A stretch of 64,000 nt of DNA from Leptasterias polaris (GCA_037783415.1 JAZGTN010000189.1:372001-436000), one strand, 5' to 3'. Shown: positions 43,240 through 55,528, counted from the first letter of the stretch. Notes: generated by a model from the letters alone, not told the origin. Program-made: numbers and translations.

Positions 43240-45919
43240 ATGTCTTCCAAACTGAGCAAGTCTTCTCGTAGAAACCTTTGCAAGAGCCGCCTCATCTTCA
43301 CGCCCTTGACGCAAGATCCTCCAGCCTCAGCAGATCCTGTTTCAAGTCCTGTTCAAGAACCAAGACCCAAGACACCTTCCTTTGACACTGCTGATTTTTT
43401 GGATCTCTCTCCATCAAGCACTGAATCATTTCCTTGTGGCAACCGATCATTGATCAACCACCTGGAACTCGATTTAAAACGCTCAATTCCGAGAGTTTCA
43501 AAAAACGACACACAAGAGAGAAAACAACTGCCGTCCACAGATTTTGACTTCGTCAAAACCCTTGCTGTAAACGTCGCAACCCTGACAACAGCTAAAGCAC
43601 ACATCGACAAGCAGTTGTTTTCTCTAAAAAAAGCAGTCAAAGCAAAGACGTCACCATCGTACATCAGTTCCCAGGCAAGACCACCACACCCACACCGTCT
43701 CCTAGCTTACGAAGATGCTTTCAAAGATTCTTGGAAAAGCCTAGAGGCAAAAGTGTGTGTCTTGTTCACAGAACTAACACTCAATCAGTACAACAAGTTC
43801 AAACAGGACATCGAGACCAGACTGGCTGAGGCAAGAGACTCTTCACAGGACCAAATCAAGGCCCACTTCAAGGACGCAGAGGCAAGAACCACGGCAACAA
43901 AGCTCTTCAATTTCTTCTCAAGACCAAGACAATATAATAAAGGGAAATCACTCGCACAAAACCAAAGAAAAGTAAAACGCTTTTCCCGCCACTGCTCAAC
44001 CATGTCCCAACAAAGACAAAATAGTCTTTTTACCGATTTGGCTAAACAAAGCGAACAATTCATAACAAACCTATCCAATGTTGAACTTTCTACACATCAG
44101 AAAATCGCATTGGGGAAAGGTCTCAATTTTGTTCCTACCCCCGCCAAACCTACACGCCGTTCTCTTTTGAGTGATATAAACATTTTCAATCGAAGAATGA
44201 GAGTCGCATATCTAATGCACAATAAGACTTCCAAAACCCAACCCTTCAAACCACCATCAACCTGGCAACCCATATCAACATTCAATCTCACACTTGAGAA
44301 CTATTTGGAAGCCACCAAATTTGAACTTGCTCATATTCGTTTGAAACAACAGAAAAACAATATGACAAAGAATCAAAAATCAGCTCTATCACAGTTGAAA
44401 AACAACAACCAAATCGTGATCAAACCATATGACAAAGGCAGAGGAATTTGCATCATGAACCTCACTGACTATCTGGCCGTAGGCAACCGCCATCTTAGTT
44501 CTCAACACTACGAAGAGTTAGAACAAGATATCACACAAGAGACAAGTCAGCTGGTTCATAATGCTCTCACAAAAATGGTAAACCAAAACATCATCAACCG
44601 CAAAACATATGAGTACCTCAACCCCGTCACACAGAAAGTGGCTTGCCCGACCATGTACTTCCTACCAAAAATACACAAAACTCCACCAACAGGAGAACAA
44701 TTCATTGGTAGACCTATTATCAGCGGATGCACAAGCCCCACAGCAAAAATTTCTGAATTTGTGGACTATTTTCTCCTTCCTATAGTTACCTCGCAACGGA
44801 CATCCTGCGAAAACTAGAGGAAACCCCATTCCCACAAGAAGTACTCATCACCAGTATTGATGTAGTTTCAATGTACACAAATGTTCGCCAAACAGAGGCA
44901 ATCAATTGTGTTTGCGACGCACTCGACCGCACCGACCACCAATATACCATCAACAAACCGCACTCCTCTCACATCCGAACTCTTCTAAAAAACTCATAAT
45001 TGGAAGGAATTGCTTTCAATTTGGAAATAAATATTTCCTACAGAAAGTCGGATGTGCCATGGGCTCCACAGCAAGTCCAGAAATCTGTGACATAACCCTC
45101 CACGATCTTGAAAATCAAATCCTTCAACAAGCTGAACATATTCTTACTTGGTGGCGTTATAGAGATGATATTCTAATAATCTATGACGGCAAAATTGAAG
45201 AATTCACAAAACTAGTGAAAACCATGAATCAAATGCATCCCACCCTCAAATTCACTTTTGAGGCCTCAAACTGCTCAATCAATTACCTTGACTTAACCAT
45301 ATTCAAAGGGAACAGATTCCGGGAAACAGGTATACTACATGTAGACACCAAAGTCTATACCAAACCCACGGAAACCTACCAACACCTACACAAAACCTCG
45401 TCTCATCCTCCACACGTGTTCAACGCATTTATTTACGGCGAAACCCTACGCTTTGCAAGAAACACAAACAACAAAGAGGATTTCAACGAGAAAGTTGAGA
45501 TATTCAAAAACAAACTCGCAGCAAGAGGATACACCCACAATGAAGTGAACTCGCAGATACAAAAAGTATCACATTGTGAACGGACAAACATGATTCATAA
45601 AAAACCGGAAGCAAAACAGAACTCAAAAACACCTCTCGTCTTCACGACAACTTACAACCCGGCATTATTCCACAAGGATTTATCACGGGCAATCAACAAA
45701 TTCTGGCCTCAGATTCAGAGCAATGAAACACTCTCGGAAATATTTCCGAACCCACCATTCATTGCTTTCAAAAAAGACAAAAACATACGGGAAATGATCG
45801 TCAGAGAAAAATTGCCACAAGACCCAACTGAGTCTGAAAGCAACCTCGACCACCATTCTCCCTCAATTAATTCAAATGAATTACAAGAAACAATTGAGGA
45901 TCAAATTGCCTTATTGTAA
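43240..45919 (+). pseudogene. Penelope-like reverse transcriptase, no GIY-YIG domain
   Basis: The start MSSKLSKSSRRNLCKSRL opens a basic, poorly conserved N-terminus. Conserved blocks follow: ALGKGLNFVPTP (about residue 290), SALSQLKNNNQIVIKPYDKG, MYFLPKIHKTPPTG, GRPIISGCTSPTAKISEFVD, then, after a shift near 44785, SIDVVSMYTNV (motif A), and after a second shift near 44985, GCAMGSTASPEICDI (motif B), WWRYRDDILII (motif C) and INYLDLTIF with YTKPTETYQHLHKTSSHP. After FIAFKKDKNIREMIV the frame ends 45 residues later at ...EDQIALL. The usual C-terminal Cys-rich linker and GIY-YIG endonuclease are absent. Confidence 0.88.
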
Positions 45920-46022
45920 ACAATAAACAATCCAACAACGGACTACATGTACGCTCGTTTACAAAAAAAACACAGACATACCCACGGCTATGTCCCCCAT
46001 TCCCCAAAACAATTGTTGCAAC
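45749..46022 (+). repeat. Penelope-like right pseudo-LTR
   Basis: Same 274 bp as 41853-42126, without length differences and with a few substitutions. It ends at TTGCAAC, immediately before unrelated CR1/L2-like sequence, and therefore lacks the hammerhead present downstream of the left copy. Confidence 0.88.
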
Positions 46023-46044
46023 TTAAACAGTTTGGAAAAAAGGT

Positions 46045-46889
46045 GGAAATTTGAAAAGTCATTTGTTCGTCGCCATAGATCCTGCTCTCCAATTAGCAAT
46101 ATTGCCTTAGATAATATCTCCATTTCCTCAGTTCCTAGGGCTCGCAACCTAGGAGTGACCTTCGATGCTCATCTTTCAATGAATGATCATATTAATGTTT
46201 GCCAGGCTGCTTCATTTGCCCTTCACAAAATTGGTAGCATTAGACATTATCTAGATCAGAAATCTGCTGAAAAACTGATCCATTCATTAGTTATGTGCCG
46301 TATTGATTCTTGTAATAGTTTATTGTATGGTTTACCTGATCTTCAAATTAGTAAATTACAACGGATTCAAAATACTGCTGCTAGGCTTGTCACTCGTTCT
46401 CGCACTCATGATCATATCACCCCTATACTGCAGAATTTACACTGGCTTCCAATTAGGTCTCGTATTGATTTTAAGATATTGGTGTTTGCTTATCATTGTC
46501 TTCATGGTACAGCCCCTGCTTATCATTGTCTTCATGGTACAGCCCCTGCTTATCTCCAGGATTTAATTCAACAGTATCAACCGGCTAGAAACCTACGTTC
46601 AAAGAACAAACATCTTCTCTCAGCCCCGGCTATCACATCTACATCCTATGGTTCTCGCTCTTTTCAGAACGCTGCTGTACATCTTTGGAACAGTTTACCC
46701 AACAATGTCAAGCTGGCTGAAACTACTGATCTATTTAAAACCCGGGTTAAGACACATTTGTTCAATCAATGTTATCACAGTTAATTTATTCTTTTCTGCC
46801 TTTTCAAGTTATTTCATTCTCTTTTCTAAGCGCATAGGGACCTCACGGTGATATGCGCTATATAAGAATCGTCTATTATTTATTATTAT
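46045..46889 (+). mobile_element. CR1/L2-like LINE 3' fragment, open frame largely intact
   Basis: From about 46090 the frame, open to TAA at 46782-46784, encodes the region after the RT core: SVPRARNLGVTFDAHLSMND, HKIGSIRHYL, RIDSCNSLLYGLPD, LQRIQNTAARLVTRS, LQNLHWLPIRSRIDFKILVF, FQNAAVHLWNSLPNNVK and ending KTHLFNQCY. A perfect 30-bp tandem duplication (46488-46517 and 46518-46547) repeats AYHCLHGTAP. The 3' end GCGCTATATAAGAATCGTC plus ATT repeats matches others in the window. The frame appears to start inside the Penelope-like 3' UTR, giving an accidental fused frame. Confidence 0.85.
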
Positions 46890-47053
46890 TTCGGTTAAAC
46901 CTTAGTTAAGCAAAAATGCAAAAATTGTGTCCAAAGGGCCAAATTGAGGGTGCATACAGGTTTGCATGTGTGTAAAACTCAGACCCTCACTGACCATGGC
47001 CAAAACCTTAGATGGGTGCTACATGTACACTTGGATGCTCTGTAACATCAGCT

Positions 47054-47201
47054 GGGCTCGATTTCACAAAGAGTTAAGATTGATCTTAACTGCGAATCAA
47101 TCCTAATTGCTAAGCAAAGTGTGATGTCACAATACAAATCACTATGGTAATATTGACAACTCATCTTAAGATTAATCTTAGTGCTTTGTGAAATCGACCC
47201 C
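47054..47201. mobile_element. MITE, 148 bp, GGGCTCGATTTCACAAAG ends
   Basis: The left GGGCTCGATTTCACAAAG...TTAAGATTGATCTTA is the inverse of the right TAAGATTAATCTTAGTGCTTTGTGAAATCGACCCC. Non-coding. Flanking duplication unclear. Confidence 0.75.
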
Positions 47202-49560
47202 AGGGTGCAGAAAGTTACCAATGAACATGATGAACAACTCTATGGCAACCTCCCCAAATTGACCAACAAGATAGCAGGAAGACGGCTGCAACTTGCTGAG
47301 CCGCTGTCTTTGATAACCAGAGTTGCTTGCCAGCCGAGGTGATCATTTTAGGAACTAAACTGTGAGCGTCCTTCCAAAATCATAGTCAAGACCCTGAATT
47401 TGTACAAGTTACAGTTATATTTTGAGGTTGATTTGATGTTAATGTGCCAGCAAATTGAGCTTTTTCCAATTAATTATGGACTATTTAAAGTGAAGTCAAT
47501 GTTTTGACTACTCCCTAAAGCACAGACTAATTTGAGCAAGTGTATTCACAAGTAATTGAATCAGTGGTAGTCAGCAGCTTGAGGGTATGACTCAACTCAA
47601 CAAATCCAAACATCTATAAATAACTTCTTCACAGGATTAACACTGTACATGTACAGTTAATTAACATGTGCAAGGAGAAATGATTCATTGTATCTTCCTA
47701 TGGGCATTGAAATTTGAAGTTTAGGAAAAGTTAATTTTGAAGACCACTGTTGGAATGATTAGAGTTAAATTTGTTCTTCTGCATGTATTCAAGCTGTGTG
47801 ATGATCTGCCTGTGTGTAGTGTCTCTAGATGAAGCTTTCACATTAAGCTGTCACTTCATTTGGGTTCTTGTTTGTCCTGATGTAAGTAAAACATAGAACT
47901 AGTAAGATATTAGTTTTACTTTTGAAATAGCTTCTATAAATTATTGAAAATGTAATACACTGTACATGTAATGACCCTAATTTCAACAGAGTTAGAGAAA
48001 CAATTAAAATGAAGACCTCATTGAGAGTTTTGTGCATGTATGTTCTTCTTGTACTATTTGAACTTTTGTGCATTATTGATCTACATGTATACATTGACTT
48101 ATTCTTTCAAAGTTGGCTCTGGTCTTATACAGTACACATGTGTCTGCCACTCACATAGCCCCAGCCTTGTTCAGTTGAGTCTGCAACTCATTTTAGCAAC
48201 GTCATGTACAGTACGCTGTGTGTCTGCCAACTCACATAACCCTATAGACCTATTGCACAACGCGGAATGCACGTTCGAACATGATGCGCGCCGTTCCATT
48301 TTGGGAGTCAACTCTATGATTCTTTTGTACAGTTTGACTTCCCAAATTGGAAGGGTGCGCAACATGTTAGAACGTGCGTTTCGCCTTGTGCAATGGGTCT
48401 ATAGCCATGTAAATAAATAAACAAATTTAGAAGGCTAATCATCCTTACTGGCAGCTGAGAAGCTGAGGCTACAATGGGTTTGAGCTGCAGGCATGCAAGG
48501 GTGCTAGTCTTGGTTGAAGACGCTCCTGTTGTTTATTCTTCTTACTGGTAGAAAGTACTGATCCTGTAGTTTATTTCCTTTGCTGATAAAGGGCACTATC
48601 AACCACAAACTGCAATTACCCTGAGGACAAGATTGTACTTAATCAATAACAGGAGATTAAAAACCCTTATGGCACATGCAGGGATGTGATTCCTCCATTT
48701 TAAACCGGAAATCAGGGTTTTTTCCCCCCCAAAAAAGAATTCCTTTTTTTTTTTGCCCCCCCCCCCCAAAAAAAAATTATATAATATATATATTATTATT
48801 ATTTTTTTTTAAACTTAAGATCAAATTCATTAAAAAATTAAGATAACACCGTATATAACGCCCCAGATTGCAGAGTAGGGCTTTTAAAACCAAAGATAGA
48901 TGTTATTAGTGGGCTTCGTGCTCGCAAGTTTTCGAGCTCGCAAGCTTTGGCGCTTTGTGCTCTGAGTTGTTTTTGTTTTTTTCAACAGCCTATCACATCC
49001 CTGCACATGAGAGAACCAACACACAACTCTACTCACATGGCCGGCCTGGCCCAAGCCGGAAATCAACAATTGTCCTTATTGTCTCTCTTTTGTTTGTACA
49101 CTTACATTTTGGCAACTACTGCAATTGGTTTTCTACACACTCTCTAACTTATAGGTTCCTTTGACTGAATAATACCTTCTGACAAGTACATGGAGTGGCA
49201 TGGTGTAAGATTTTGTGATATTGCTCTTTTCAGGATAGAATTCTCCATCATTGATGTATTACAAGGAATGTTTTGTTAGTCCTTCTGTTTCTGTGTTGGT
49301 CTACTTCATGTACAGTGTACTTGTACCTGTAGGCCATGTATGATACGTAGGGTCATGAACACATCAAGGCCAATCAATATCCTGCCTTGTACAGGAAGTA
49401 GAGCCAGGGTCAACATTCCAGTAATTTTTTCACAGTGACCTTATTCTATGTTGGAATTCTTGTTATGGACACATACAAATGTGTTGGTTCATGTGGTGTT
49501 GACACTTGACAGAACAGTAATAGTGAATAATTTTGATGTATGTATTCTCATTATGTTAAG
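47202..49560. other. OCRL intron 3, last part
   Basis: Intronic sequence before exon 4. It includes the small MITE at 48242-48405, low-complexity poly-C/poly-A/poly-T runs at 48720-48835, and otherwise no recognised gene. Confidence 0.5.
48242..48405. mobile_element. Fold-back MITE, 164 bp
   Basis: CTATAGACCTATTGCACAA ... ACGTTCGAACATG on the left pairs with CATGTTAGAACGTGCGTTTCG ... TTGTGCAATGGGTCTATAG on the right, with matching TGGGAGTCAA/TTGACTTCCCA inner arms. Almost the entire element is stem. Confidence 0.75.
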
Positions 49561-49689
49561 GAACCCCAACAGTAGACCAAGCAATCTTTCAAGTAAAGAT
49601 CAACTCATCAGGATCTACCCTTGTCATTGAGGTTCCTTTTGAACCCAAATCCTCCAATTTCTTCATGAACATCAAGAAGTGTACTTCGA
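49561..49689 (+). CDS. OCRL: OCRL/INPP5B-type phosphatase exon 4 (end of PH domain)
   Basis: The acceptor ends TTATGTTAAG and the donor is TCGA|GTAAGT. 129 bases, joined to exon 3 via a split Gly codon and leaving one base. It encodes VDQAIFQVKINSSGSTLVIE then PFEPKSSNFFMNIKKC, aligning with human INPP5B TVQLDTAELSLVFQLPFGSQTRMFLHEV: the last strands and C-terminal helix of the PH domain. Confidence 0.75.
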
Positions 49690-50867
49690 GTAAGTATTTG
49701 TAAAGTTTCTCATAGCCTGAATAATTGTTTATGAAAATAACTGCATTTCAATTTCAGGCAGTCATAAATGATTTTTTAAATGTCTGATTGTCATAAATCC
49801 CAACATTTCTGAAACTCGGTATTCATCACCTTCAAATTTGATTAACATTAAAGTATATAGAAATCAGTAAATAGCAGAAATCAGTAAATAGCAGAAATGA
49901 CTGAAATCCAAACCTAAAAACTTATGTTGAACATAATTTAAAGGAGGGCTTAAAGGTAAAATTCAGTTTTTCCGATGCACTCATTTTCCAATAGAAAGAG
50001 TCATTAGGAAGGTGGGAAGAGATTACAACTCGGCCTCTAACCTCGGGTTAAAATGGTGCAAAATAAAAAAGAACTGAATGAGAACTTAACTGTTTGAAAT
50101 TGAATCTTGACTTTTTGAGAAAGGATGAGCGAGAGAATCTCTCACGATATTTTGAAATAAGATGTTGTTTTGTTTTATACTTTCAGAGTGAAATTTGACA
50201 CATGACTACATTAATTTGTCATTTGTCAATAAGTCAAATTCAGTGCATTGTTTTGATTGAATATCATGATTTTATTTATTGCAAATTTACAGACCCATTC
50301 ATTTGAAATATGTCGTTGGGTGATTTAGGATGTTAACAAATTTCGTAATGCGGGTATGAAATACATTGACATTTTATACCATTTTAATGTGAGGTTAGAA
50401 ACTTGTAATTTTCTTTTGACTTACGTGGAAAATCAGTGCATCACAAAACTGAAATTAACCCTAGACCCTTACAAATATTTACATTTTACAAATATTTGAC
50501 TGACTCGATGTTAAAGCACAATGTTTAGTAGTAAGTTAATACATTGCAATCAGTGGTTGCATACTCTGGTTTTTGCTGTGTGTTTATCTCCAACCTTTGA
50601 ATATACGTACTTGGTGCAATTTAGCCTGAATTCTCATGTTTTACCATTGTTACAGGATGTTTAGGGAACCTTGAGTCGATGCAAAGCACACGTAAATAAA
50701 TGGCACTCCAGAACTATAAAGTTGCTTAAGTAAATCCACAAATAAAAAGAAGCTTGATGTACAGTTCTATTGGCGTTATGATGATTGCAGCTAAGCATGA
50801 TGGTTCATTGTTTTATAAATTAAGCAAGATTTTAACACCAGATTTTTAATAATAACTTTATTTACAG
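49690..50867. other. OCRL intron 4
   Basis: AT-rich intron with a 19-bp near-tandem duplication near 49860-49900 (AATCAGTAAATAGCAG repeated). No gene or mobile element recognised. Confidence 0.6.
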
Positions 50868-51314
50868 TGTGTGTGGAAAAGATGAGACAAAATATTGTGC
50901 CACAGTTCCAATGGATAGAGAAATACAAAGCTCATGTTGAAGGAGCTGCTTTTGGACAACAATCATCCCAGGATCCATTTGGTTTGTCAACCTTCTACAC
51001 ACCATCACCTACTGCCCTATCTGTAGATTCTAAACCTGGCATTGAAGATCCATTTGCAGACTTTGTAAATGAACGCCAGTCAGTTAGATCAAATAACTAT
51101 GTGAACACTTCAGACAGCAATCCGGGACTCGTATCAAGTCATTCCAGTCCAGCATTACACAGTTCTACATCAGTAAACAAGTCGGCAACGAACAACCAGC
51201 ATAACTATGTGAATTGTCCAACTGATCCAGGACTGTTAATGGATTTACATGTACAAGGCAATATAATAACATCTCCAACTTTTGGACACCCTGCCCCACC
51301 AAACGTGCAAACTG
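50868..51314 (+). CDS. OCRL: OCRL/INPP5B-type phosphatase exon 5 (endocytic-motif linker)
   Basis: Acceptor TTTATTTACAG, donor ACTG|GTAAGT. 447 bases, phase-compatible on both sides. It encodes residues about 111-259: the end of the PH helix (VPQFQWIEKYKAHV, compare human EFLWLSRYR) and a Ser/Asn/Pro-rich, probably disordered linker. The linker has two DPF motifs (about residues 146-148 and 171-173), the AP2 alpha-appendage type, and a LLMDL segment that loosely resembles a clathrin box. These fit a role in clathrin-coated traffic, as for vertebrate OCRL. It contains a TTACATGTACA motif read as LHV. Confidence 0.8.
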
Positions 51315-52749
51315 GTAAGTAAATGTTGGAAATTAAAGAGGGATGTACAGTACATGTAAGGTCAAATTAAGTGTTGTGATACACTCATTTGCCTACTGAT
51401 AGAATCTTTACGAAAGTGAGTTCAAAATTTCAAGTCTCCTTCATGTACATGTACCTCATGCTAAAATGGTGTGAAATTTCATTTTGTTTGATACTTTATT
51501 CAGAGCGAAATTTTAAGCATGACATCATTGGAATCCAACAAGAATACATGTAGGTCTGTATAATTCCACACAAGAAATTTTTTTCCAGTCGAAAAGTCAA
51601 ATTCAATGCCATTTTCAATTGTTGAATTTCAGGAATGAATTAAAAATTCAAAAACATACACACCCATTATATTTGAAGTGTAAGGTTATTGGATGCTAAC
51701 AAATATCACTCTGAAGGGGTGTATAAAATAAAAAGGTAACTATTTTTTGGCGGTGATGATAATCTTTTTGAAATTAGTTCATCACTGAACTGAATTTGAC
51801 CTTAAATGCAGAGCCCCCCTTAATTTAATAATGCACTAAAATAACATTCACAAATTGTTTTGTTTTGGAGTATTAAAATGAAATCACCTTGTGCTGTTTT
51901 TCATTATTGGTAGAAGTATTATCAAAATACAAAGACAATAATAAAATACAAAGGAACATGCTCCCATGTATGTGACTATCTTTGATTTTGATCAATCAAA
52001 AGACCACAGTGTTCTGAAAAACTGCCCCCCCCCCCTAGTAACCAGAATTAATACATACATGTAATGTAGGATTGAGATAGTGTTGTTCTCCTCTTGCTCC
52101 ATGGTGAATTTGATGAGGGGATGCTGGTTGTTCAACATTTCGATTAATTCAAATTTTGACCTTTGTTGACCTTTGACCCTTTCTTTTAAAAGCAAAGATG
52201 GCACCATTTAACATTTTCTTAAGTAGTTGATTTTGAGTCAGGACAGTGTAAGGTACACCTTGACACATGTTTCATCCTTGCACTCAAAATTTCGATTAGA
52301 CGTGTAATTAGCGCTAATTAAGGGCCTTCTTAATTAAACTTGGCACCATTATTTATTTTCTTAAGTACGGAAATCTTAGTCAGTGGACCATGGCCTTTCA
52401 ATCCGTGAAGAAATTTAGCTTGCACTCCACATTTTCATTAAATCAACTTTTGGGGTGAGTTTAGGGGGCACCCCCCTCCCAACGCACCACTCGGTGCACT
52501 TAAGAATTCACATTTTAAGGTTCCCCCGGGGGGTGCTTCATATCCCACACTTCAAACCTTTTGCACTAAATATTTTCAATAAATCCCGCCGGGCTCCCGG
52601 ACTAAATGTTCACCGAAGAGATCCTTTTGTAGCACTACATACATGTACATACATGTATGCTAAATGTCTAATTGGTGTGTGGATAAACCAGATAAATATT
52701 TTGTATAATGGTTAAACCCTGTAGAATATTGTTTATGGATGACTGACAA
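51315..52749. other. OCRL intron 5, first part
   Basis: No gene recognised. Poly-C run at 52025-52036; TACATGTACATACATGTA at about 52640. Confidence 0.55.
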
Positions 52750-53206
52750 TACACCAATCCAGTAGGCCACGCCCCTTGACAAATTGACCAATCACAACGC
52801 GTGATTTAAGGTCCGACAAATTGCCGCCATTTTGTCCGACAAAATTCTGATTTGTTTGTATTGTTTACTACACACATTTCGTTGAATTTACTTTTGTGTC
52901 ATTTGTTCAAGGTTATTCTTTCATAAACTTGATTTTTATCCTTAAAACCATGGTCAAGCGGTGTTCATATCCTAATTGAAGTTCCTACTCCCGAAACCCT
53001 GACAAGAGAGGGAATGTATACTTTTGGCCATTTCCGAAGCCGAGGTAAGACAGAGAAAAGTAGTATCCGCTGGGTTAGTGTGTGCATGCGGTGGGCCGAA
53101 TACTCATCTGGCTGTGTACAAATCCATAACGACGTGCCACACACGCGACACGTTCGGTCGTTGCTAGGCAGTTGCTATGGTGGGCGTGGCCTACTGGATC
53201 AGTGTA
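52750..53206. mobile_element. TIR element carrying a THAP-like remnant, 457 bp
   Basis: The left end TACACCAATCCAGTAGGCCA and the right end, complementing to TACACTGATCCAGTAGGCCA, continue into CGCCC on both sides. The interior encodes a THAP-like segment (52950-53046). Size and cargo indicate an internally deleted DNA transposon. THAP domains occur in P-element and some PIF/Harbinger-related transposases. The target duplication is unclear. Confidence 0.7.
52950..53046 (+). pseudogene. THAP-domain remnant (second Cys replaced by stop)
   Basis: From ATG at 52950 the frame reads MVKRCSYPN, then TGA where THAP domains have their second zinc-ligand Cys, then SSYSRNPDKRGNVYFWPFPK, the characteristic (G)V-F--FPK block. 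A stop follows. In a different frame downstream there is SIRWVSVCMRW, recalling the THAP W-----C segment. The end at GAGG|TAAGA could instead be a splice donor. The zinc finger is broken as it stands. Confidence 0.6.
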
Positions 53207-55462
53207 TAGACCGTCCACAAAAAACAACTTACATGTATCAGCATAGAAATTAATTGTTCTTGACATTGTCCCATGCGTAACAGGGCTGTCCCATGCATAA
53301 CGCTATGCAATGTCTTAAGTTTTCCATCTACACAGTGAAAAGTTTAGATCAATTTACAAACATCATTCATGTCATTTATTAAATGTGTTATTCCTTGATG
53401 TCTTGGTAAGATTTGATGAGATAATGAGATTTCTGTTGATTCTGTACTCATTGATCACTGGAGTGATTCTTGCTCATTGATCACTGGAGTGATTCTTGCG
53501 TAGCACCATGCTGCATGTCCAACTGTGGTATAGATGAATCCAGCCAGTGTTTACTGAGATGTTTTCTTTCTTTCTTCCCCAGGAGTATGTATTCCTAATT
53601 AAACTTGGTATTTAAATTAGGTTTATATTGCTTTTTAAAAACTTTCTGTAGGGCAACAATAGCCATTGTCCCATGCGTAACAGCAGTGGGGCTGTGGGGC
53701 TGCTATGTTCAAGGTCTTGCAGCTGTTAAGCTGAGGGAGCATTATAATTTCCTATTGGTTTCAATAAACATAACACCTGGCTATAAAAAATATACAATGT
53801 ATCGTCAAATACTTTTTTCAGCATAGTTGAATTTTTGACACTTGGTTGACACATATTTCACGTTATTTTGAAACACCCCAGTTTTGACTGGTATTAAGAA
53901 GTCCTCCACTCTAAATTTATATTCTGTCTAGATTTTACTTTACTGTAATACACTGTAATAATTACATTGGAGGCAGCCATTCGAATTCTGGACAAAGACA
54001 ATGTCTAATATTTTCAGGTAACCAGTTTCTCATTTTATTGGGCCTTGATTCATAATCTAATCCCATTTATTCATAGACTCAAATCAAACACTAATTTTAC
54101 ATTTTTGATCTACACGTACATGTATTGAACATTGTTTAATTGATCTTAAAAAGAAGAGACTTTCTCCCTGCAAAAGTCATGGCTTAAAGTTTGTAGAAAT
54201 CACCATTCCTGATAACCTTGTTTATTTCCAAATGTTTTACTCAAATTATTCAACTATGACGGTTTTTTACAATTGAGTAACAGTGCATTTTTAGTTATTT
54301 CTAAGATGACAACCATTTTAGAAGATTTTGGGAATTTCGCACCATCTTAGTTTCCTGGGTTTTGTAGATTTCATTTGGCATAAGTTACGTGTACTGTAAT
54401 TCATTTTATAATATTTTGTGTTTTATTAATATTCTTCATTTGTAGTTTATTTTTAATTGTTCAAGTCATTCAAATTCTGGATGAAAGGAGAAAACAGATT
54501 ATATATTTGCTTGTTTTCTTGTATTTCATGTATTTCATGAATAAACAGTAAATTAAGTACACCCAAAATCGATCTACATGTACAGTACACCTCCGCTAAC
54601 TTGCCGAGTTCTCTTTTGCCATTTACACTTGCCCAACAACAACATGTAAAGGTCGCATTACACTGATGTCCATCATGCTTTGTACATCTACATGTAGCCC
54701 AGTTTTTTTGTAGACATTTCACACATTACAGTGTACTGGTATGTACAATGTACATGTAGTACATGTGAGCATGGAGGTGATGTGTATTTAATGAGGTGTA
54801 CATTGTATGTAGTGTGTACTGGTTCCATGAATGGGTATCAAAGGGAGAACTGGAAGGGGTGACAATTGACTTCCTGTTCCCATACAACTGTCAGAGATGA
54901 GTGTATTCAACCGTACTACATGTCATGTATCCACCAGTACAACTTGTTCCCACCATGAAGGTAGAATTTCCCCTACATGTTCCCACATACTTTATGTGCA
55001 GGAGTTTGGGGTTTGCATCAAGAATAGTATTAACGATAACATTATTTATTTTCATGTATGGATAAACTCTTGTTTTTATTTTGATAAATTAGCAAATGCT
55101 GTACTGTAGGAATTACTGACATTGTTAACAATATGTTTGGAAATGGATTGTCATAGGCTTCATAGACGCAATGCGGCACGTAAAGGTAGGGCATAATGTA
55201 CTACATGTACGTGTACCGTAATTTAGACTCTCTATCATTTGGTACATTAATAAGATTTAAATATGTTTAAACGTGATTTGCAATTTTATAAATTTTTGAT
55301 TGGGGAAGATAATCTTGCATTTTGACCCTATTTTTTGTGTGTTAATTACAAATAAATGCTCAGTTTTATGAACAACATGGTCAATTGTTCAATGTGTTTA
55401 TGGCTAAGTACTCAGCTACTGAAAGTCATCAATTAATGGATACTGTGTAATTCTTTGTACAG
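53207..55462. other. OCRL intron 5, last part
   Basis: AT-rich, no gene recognised. It includes a perfect 26-bp tandem duplication at 53448-53499 (TCATTGATCACTGGAGTGAT...) and clusters of TACATGTA/ACATGTAGTACATGTG words at 54570-54775. Confidence 0.55.
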
Positions 55463-55528
55463 ATGACCCATGGAGACAAAGTACTAGCCTAACAAGCAGC
55501 AGTAGAGTATCAGCAGCTTCAACTTCAA
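55463..55528 (+). CDS. OCRL: OCRL/INPP5B-type phosphatase exon 6 (DPW micro-exon)
   Basis: A 66-base exon (acceptor TTCTTTGTACAG, donor TTCAA|GTGAGT) with entry and exit phases equal to its neighbours, so it could be skipped without changing frame. It encodes DDPWRQSTSLTSSSRVSAAS. DPW (about residues 261-263) is an AP2 appendage-type motif. Identified by phase, splice sites and composition continuity rather than alignment. Confidence 0.65.

Larger units (their letters stand above)
41853..46022 (+). mobile_element. Penelope-like element with pseudo-LTRs
   Basis: Two collinear 274-bp direct repeats (41853-42126 and 45749-46022) bracket a leader with a hammerhead motif, an upstream open frame and a reverse transcriptase. 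Each repeat consists of the last 55 or so codons of the ORF plus the 3' UTR, so the left copy is the end of a 5'-truncated upstream unit, the partial tandem arrangement typical of Penelope-like elements. The repeats differ at only a handful of bases, suggesting fairly recent insertion. The RT frame has two shifts. The element lies in OCRL intron 3, sense to the gene. Confidence 0.88.
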
